DNA of 7,815 nt from Christensenella sp. UBA1782 (lineage in GTDB: Bacteria > Bacillota > Clostridia > Christensenellales > DTU072). The stretch spans positions 56,318 to 64,132 of the forward strand of contig DCGI01000050.1 of assembly GCA_002315475.1 (NCBI GenBank), given 5' to 3'. The notes beneath the pieces are model-generated. The model saw only the letters and a list, made by a program, of their open reading frames with translations. It searched no databases and had not been told where the DNA came from. Below, one piece after another: positions 1-6,400 of the stretch (position 1 is its first letter; the number at the start of each line of letters is the position of its first letter). The position numbers and the translations under genes are program-made.

Positions 1-434
1 AAAAAAAGTGTTTACGTTTTCTGCGGGCATCGGGGTATTTTTTTTGTGTTCTTTCCGCCGTTCTGTTTATCGTCAGTCTGTGCTACCGTCCCGTTTATTA
101 CTTGCCGATTTTGTCGATAATGTTCTTCTTGGGCAGTAGTGAGGATATAAAAAAGGAAACGTACCGTCTACTCGTATCCGACATTTTCTTTTTAACGGAA
201 CAGGGCGAAGCGGTGGAAATCAAAAGTTTTTTCGTGCCCTCCTCCATGCCCGTCGAAAAACTTCTCAAAAAGTTTCATTCTGCCTATTATTATATCGTTC
301 ATGTTTCCGAAAACGGAAAAATCCGCACCTTGCAAGGTGCGGATTTGGAAAAGTTGTATTTTTTTAATCGCAAAAAAACCGTACGGGATTTTCTTATTTC
401 TTACGATGCGGAAAATCGTAATAGGTACCTTTGA
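1..434 (+). CDS. C-terminal part of a putative SpoIVFB-like M50 site-2 protease (5' end outside window)
   Basis: The frame is open from position 3 to the TGA at 432-434, giving 143 visible residues with no start in view. A TTG at 102 is not a credible start because it sits inside a hydrophobic stretch. Visible residues 11-28 (GYFFCVLSAVLFIVSLCY) and about 31-44 are two membrane segments. A basic/acidic linker (SSEDIKKETYRLL) follows, then a small soluble domain at about 74-120. That domain has a CBS-like half pattern: a VPSSMPVEKLLKKF helix, a YYYIVHVSENGKI strand-turn, and an LQGADLEKLYF helix. The order of last two membrane helices, short linker and degenerate single CBS domain at the extreme C-terminus matches SpoIVFB, the intramembrane metalloprotease that activates pro-sigma-K in sporulating Firmicutes. 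This comparison is from memory. The catalytic HExxH and the second metal-ligand motif would lie upstream, so activity cannot be judged. The last 41 bases overlap the convergent surface-protein gene. Confidence 0.6.
   Translation, partial: KKCLRFLRASGYFFCVLSAVLFIVSLCYRPVYYLPILSIMFFLGSSEDIKKETYRLLVSDIFFLTEQGEAVEIKSFFVPSSMPVEKLLKKFHSAYYYIVHVSENGKIRTLQGADLEKLYFFNRKKTVRDFLISYDAENRNRYL
317..346 (-). terminator. Intrinsic terminator of the giant surface-protein gene
   Basis: Positions 319-346 are a perfect 28-base palindrome (stem up to 12 bp with the four-base loop tgca at 331-334, and a GC-rich core ccgcacc/ggtgcgg). On the minus strand it is followed directly by a run of five T (321-317) and then CCGTTTT. 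The stem begins about 48 bases after the TAA stop at 394-396. On the plus strand the T-run comes 12-13 bases after the stem, so it suits minus-strand transcription better. It lies entirely within codons of the convergent plus-strand gene (visible residues about 106-115, KIRTLQGADL). Confidence 0.8.
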
Positions 435-3400
435 CCGCTCTGTACACGTCCTTTTTGGCTTTATGCTTCTTAAAATACACGATGGCGGTAATCATGCCGA
501 CAAAGAACAGAACGGCAAGTACTGCCGCCGTCAACGGTATATAGTCAAGGATGAGGTCGGTCGTCTCTTTCGGAGAATAAACCGCCAAACAGGTGATTTC
601 TCCGCTTTCGAAGGTAATCGTCATACCGTCGTCATGCAAGTCGAAATCGGTGATTTCGCTCAATTCTCCCTCCCGATTCCGAACGTAGATCGTATCCTTT
701 TCACCGACGGCGGCATTCAAGAAGAAGGTGTAGCCGTAGCTGTCTTCCGACAAAACGGTGTTGCTTGAGAAAGTATAGTACGCCGTCATTTCCGATGAGA
801 GCGGTAAAAACAGATTATCTCCGAGCTTCTTATTTATGGTTTCGGCAATATCGGCAAAGGCATCCGACTCCGTCGGCACTTCGGTAAAACATACTTCGGT
901 GGTCGGCGAGAAACTTCCTTCCAGCGATACGTTTTCTCCCTCCAATAAGGCGGTATTGATGCAAAGCACGCCGCTCGTATAACAGAAGGTGTAGTTTTGC
1001 GCCGAAGCTCCTTCGGGAATCATCGCGTATATACCCGAAACCGAAGGAAGATTCGGAACGGAAGCTTTTTTCCGTAACACGCTTTCGTTTTCTCGGTTGA
1101 CAAATCCGCTATAGGTAAGAACGGGTTTTATCTCCTCTCCTTCTTCCGCCACGATATTGGCTACCGAAACGGTTATTACGGCGGGCAGAATATGGCATTG
1201 TACCGAAGCAGGCAGAGCGGTATTCAAAACGTAATAATCACTCTCCAACGAGTACGAAACGGTAAAACCTTCTTCGCTGACGTTTTTGGTATCGCCGACA
1301 ATACTCTTTTTGATCGTATAATCGTTCACGCCCGCCACCGTATTGTCCAACGTTACCGTCAAGCCGTCGTTATGACTGAGCCCGTCGTAAACGAAACGGG
1401 TTTCCCCTTCCATGCGTGCCGTAACGATACGTTTTTCGGGTAGTACGGAAACGGCAATCGAGGCATTTCGGTAACAGTCGGTATCCGCAGGTGCAAAAGT
1501 CAGCCTGAAGTTCGTCTTGACCATTTTCGTAATCGAAGCATTCTCCCAAGTAAACGTTCCGTCGATTTCCCGACCGCCCACCATGGCTTTGGCATTGTAA
1601 ACGGGAAGGACGCTTGCGGCATCCCCGAAATACACCGTCCGTTCCACCGTATAAGTCAAAACGGGCGTGGCTTTCCCGATATAGAATCGGTCGCTTGCAG
1701 TGACGCCGAGAATGTTATAGTTGCTTTCGCCGGCATATAGATAGTCGACGGAAATTTGATAATCGTAGTACCCTACGGCTTCTCCCTGCATACGGGTAAC
1801 GGTAACCATTCTCTTGCCGTTTTTCTCCGTCGTAAACAACGTGGTTTTTTCACCCTTCGCCATGGCGTATCCCTCGGCAACGTCCAACACCAACGGGAAA
1901 TTACCTTCGCCGTACGCCTTGTTTTGTCCGGCACGAACGACCAAATAAACGTCCCGTTGTTCGATTGTATACCGACCGCCGCCGTCTCGGAAAAGAACGG
2001 TGTAGTTTCGGTTTTCGGCGGTTTCCATCGTCCCCGCAAAAATCTCGTACGAACCGGCTTCTTCCCCTTGTTGACGGGCAAGCGAACCGGCAAGAACGGT
2101 GCCTTCGGGCAAATCCAAAACGGTTTTACAATCCTCGTCGTCGTACACGATATATTGTAGCGGCGCATCGGCTTCGCCGTATTGTTTGCCGTTGACAAGT
2201 CCGGAAGGTACCGAAACGTATACCGTTTTGGGCAAAATTTCCAACGTGTCGTGTACCGGTTCGAATACGTAGCCGTCACTACTGCCGCCGCTGTAATACA
2301 AAGAGTATTTTCCCGCTTCCGTCGGCAAAGTGTCGCCCGTACTGATAACGGGTGCTTTTAAGCCGTCTATGGTACCCGACAGGGATTCTAACGGATTTTT
2401 AGAGGCGAAATACGCCGGTTCCAACGTGATTTCGTCGCCGTAGACCTGTTGCGGATACTTCAAACCTACATATACGGTCACCGGTGTAATCGTTACGGTA
2501 AACTCCGTCAGCGATACCACGTCGGCATAGTTTTCGGAGACGGACGCCTTCAAACGGAACCGAATACTTTCTCCGTAGCTGACGGCGTGCAAGTACCATT
2601 TATCTGCTTTCTGTAAAACGGAAACCTCTCCGCGAGAACCCGCACGAGCAATAAACTGTACGTCGTACTGTTGATAGTGATAGGCGGCAAGAGTGTCTTC
2701 CACCAAAATATCGGTTCCGTACGCAAAAGTCAACGAGGAACTTTGAGAATTCAGTGTGAAAGTAAAGTCGCTGCTTGTCACCGTTGCCTTTGCCACTTCC
2801 ACCGTAACGATGGCACAATGCAAAACGTAGTTATCGCCGACCTTTTCTTTCGTCGTCATGTAGTATTGACCGGCGTTTTGCAAATCGGCTTTTTCGTAGC
2901 GAATACCGCCTTCTTCGGTAGCGAGTACGAAATCGGTACCGTCCGCCTTTTGAACGTACACACCCGCATCGGTACGAACGTAATACGTCAAGACGGCAAT
3001 ATTTTCCCCTGCGTTTACCCCGCGATAGGTAGCCGTCACTTTGGAAGCCAACTTTTCTCCCGTATACGTCAGAGTGTCCAGTCCCAAATAGGTAATATCG
3101 GAGGACGTTATTTCTTTCGGCATAACCTGAATACGGTACTCCTCGTCGGTGCCCGTAAGAACGTAGTTCTTGGTGTCCGTCAAAGCGGGCGTTACGCGGT
3201 AGTATCCTACGGGATACCCTTTGTTTTCCGTCCACGTTCCGTCTTCCGTACCGTCTTCGGAAACCTTTTGATACGTCCAATTCGCTTTGGCTCCGTAAAC
3301 GGTGGGTGCGGTCGGTTTCTTGCCCGAATACGTAGCGGAGAAAACGTACAGTTTTTCACTCGGATTCTCGGCACCGTCGATATTGACGCGCACTTCCAAC

Positions 3401-6400
3401 GGGGAAATGACGCCGCCCGTATAATACACCGTAGGAGTCACTTCTTCCAACAGATAGTTTTTACCCGCCGCTCCCGACAAGACGAAAGCACCGACCGTAA
3501 AGTACAAACCTTCGGCACTTTCGGCGTGAGCGGTATAGATTGCTTCTTCTTTGGTGTACCACGTAACCGTAACCTGCACTTCGACTTCGCTGTCAACCAA
3601 CCCGTCGATAAACGCCAAATCCAAAACGGTATCGAGCGTCGACTGTCCGTCGTACGATTTTTTCCCTATATCGGATCCGGCGACCCCCTGCAAATGCAAA
3701 GTCTTTCGGGTGATTTCGTAGCTGAAATCCTTTCGTCCGATACTCACGTTTTCACCGCTCCAACGCAAGCCCAAACGGACGGTATACGTCCCGACCGCCT
3801 GCATGCTCTGTACCGTCGTCCCGTTATGATAATACGATAAAACGTAGTCCATATCGGTCACCGTCAAAGCCGTTTCGTCAAAATAGACGGGATTCGCCGA
3901 ATAGGTCGAGGAGGTGTCGCCCGTATACGCAACGCCGCCGCCGATCTCCGCCACAAAGACATGTACCGCAAGGGTGTCGGTCAAAACGTCGAACATGGTA
4001 AAAGTCAGTACCATATCGTCCGTCCCCGTCCCCGCTTGGGAAATTTTATTTCCGATGGCTTCGGGACTACCCGTATCGAAAACCACTTCGTTTTTCAAAT
4101 AATCCCCCGCCGATTTCCACGACAAACGGAAGGAAACCGTTTGCCCCGTATAGAAATACACGCTCTTGGCTTCGAGTATGGTAAAGTTCAAAACGTCGAC
4201 GTCGGCGTCTATGGAAACCTTTTGGCAATAATGTACCGAAACCGTATCTTGCGCGTTACCCTTTAAGTAATACGCCGTCCCCGCTTCCCCCTGTATTTCT
4301 CCGAGTAGCGGCTTATAGACGGAAGAAGCACCCGTCAAGGCAAACGAGAAAGAATAACCCGCCTTGCCGTCTTGCCGTCCGATTACGATTTTCCAGTCAT
4401 CGTTCTTGTATTCCACGACGGCGTTCCCGTATGCGGTATCGGTCGAATAGGAAGTATCCTGCGTGACGAACCAGGTATTGGTGGTCACAAACGCCGTACT
4501 GCTTCGGAGTTCTTCTCCGACAAGACCGTACGACGTCCCCGTCAACGTCCCGTCGAATAAAGAATCGGTCATCGAAGAACCCGACGTAACCAAACCGCCG
4601 ATAAGACCGCCCGCCCCGCCTTCGGCGGCGGTAATCTTGGCACTGCTGCGACATTCTTGTATTTTCCCTTGGAAATAACCGACCAAGGAAGCCACGTTTT
4701 GCTTGCCCGAAACGGTACAGCTGCTATCCAAAATCAAATTTTTCAACACGAAAGAGCTTCCCGTATAGCCGAATAGCGCAATATACTGCCCGACGGCGTC
4801 GGTGTCTTTCTTTATGGAAAGGTGTGAAATCGTATGGAATTGTCCGTTAAAGTTGCCGTTAAAGCCATAATTGTCGTGGATGCCGGAATATTTTCCGATA
4901 GGCGTGAAATAACCGTATTCCGTCATATCGACGTCTTTCGTCAGTACGAAATATTTTCCCGCATAACTGTATTTTTTCGCTACGGTATCGGACAAAACGC
5001 CCAGTCCCGCCGAAGAAGTAATACGGTAAGGATTCCCTTCGGTACCGCGCTCTTTGTCGCTTTCGTAGTCATACCCCCACAGCGGAATCTCGCTGACTTT
5101 TTGGGCGTACTCTCGGACGGAAAGGGAATGGCTTTCTCGATACCACTCGCCGATTTTCTTCGGGATAAAGGTATAATACGCATCGAATTTATCGTTATAG
5201 CCGTTATTGCCCGTCAAAAAGTCACTCTGCTCCAAATTGTTGACCGTGCTGTTCCGAATCTGCGTCGTGGTTCTGCCGAATTTGTTTTCTTGCCCGAATC
5301 CCGCATAAGGTAAAACGGAAGGAGCCGTTTCGACGTTATAATAGCTGCAGTCCGAACCTTCCGAAATGGTTCCCGACAGATAGGTGCCGACGATACCGCC
5401 GACGATAACACCCGTCCCATACTCCAAAACGGCATCCGATAAGCATGCGATGATTTTCGATGCGTCCTGCTCGTTTTTACCGACCAAACCGCCGAGAATA
5501 CCGTACGAAGAATACATATAGGGATTAACCGAGCAATACTTTATCGTCCCCCGATTATAAGAGGCAATCCCGCCCAAACAAGCGTCGGCGAGTTCGGAAC
5601 GAAGCACCCCCCCGAACGCACAACCGTCGACCGTACCTTCGTTATCGGCGACGATACCGCCACCGTTCTTGCCCGAAAGGACGGCGTAGACCAAACAGGC
5701 GACTACGGATGCGTAATTCTTGCCGACCAAACCGCCGACGGTCTCGTTTCCCGTCACTTTTACGAGGGAAAGACATTTCGTCACCGTACCGTAGTTTTCG
5801 GCGACCAAAGCGGCAACCGAACCATCCTGCCCGGTAACCGTCCCGCCGACGTTCATCGCCATAATCGTCCCTTCGGCGGTGAGCGTGCCGAACAGAGCCA
5901 CTTCGGCGGCATCGGAAGTTATCGAAAGATTCTTGACGGCATAGTTTCCTCCGTCGTAAAAACCGGAAAATTCTTCGATGACGAAGAAAGGTCTGGATAA
6001 AGAAATATCTTTGGTTTGTCGGAAATGCAGTTCGGTTAAGCCGTTCTCGACGCAATAAGCGTCCTTCTCCGACGCATAGTTGTTATAGATTTCTCCGAAA
6101 ATACGGAGTTGTTGTTCGTTTGCCAATAAGAACGGTTCTGCCTCCGTCCCTTTTCCCGCCGAAAAAACGGTATTTTTATAAATCGATACGTCTTCTTCAT
6201 GTAGCAAAACGGGATAGTACCCCGCCGTCAACGAAGACAGTGAAGCTTTCCAAACGGCGGCATCCCACGTTTTGGTACCGAACGTCAAGTCGGTCGTGCT
6301 TTTCGCCGTCACGCCGTTCGTCGCGTTGCCGAGATAAACGTCGCCGTTGTAGAAAAAGTCGCCGGAAGCGGAAACCGAGCCGTTCCCCAAAATACCCGTA

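Noticed and set aside
102..104. TTG as start codon of the plus-strand gene
   Set aside because: The frame is open back to position 3 with a membrane segment upstream. No ribosome binding site is visible before the TTG.
372..386. Second possible minus-strand terminator (ccgtacgg followed by seven T)
   Set aside because: The stem is only about four base pairs and offers little stability. The palindrome at 319-346 is far stronger.
301..768. 155-residue plus-strand open frame overlapping both genes
   Set aside because: It overlaps the SpoIVFB-like frame and the anchor-coding end of the giant gene, both of which have recognisable protein features. It shows none itself.
1773..2279. 168-residue minus-strand open frame in another frame of the giant gene
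   Set aside because: It is an Arg-, Thr- and Pro-rich alternative frame inside the MBG repeats, with no sign of independent translation.
2671..3840. 389-residue plus-strand open frame opposite the MBG region
   Set aside because: It is a shadow of the giant gene. Its translation is rich in Arg, His, Phe and Gly with no domain pattern, and the minus-strand frame carries clear MBG/YDG repeats across the same bases.
4066..4077. FDTGS-like motif (residues 1240-1243, DTGS) suggesting an aspartic protease
   Set aside because: It is a single short match in a beta-rich linker, without the surrounding aspartic protease pattern or a second site. It is most likely chance.
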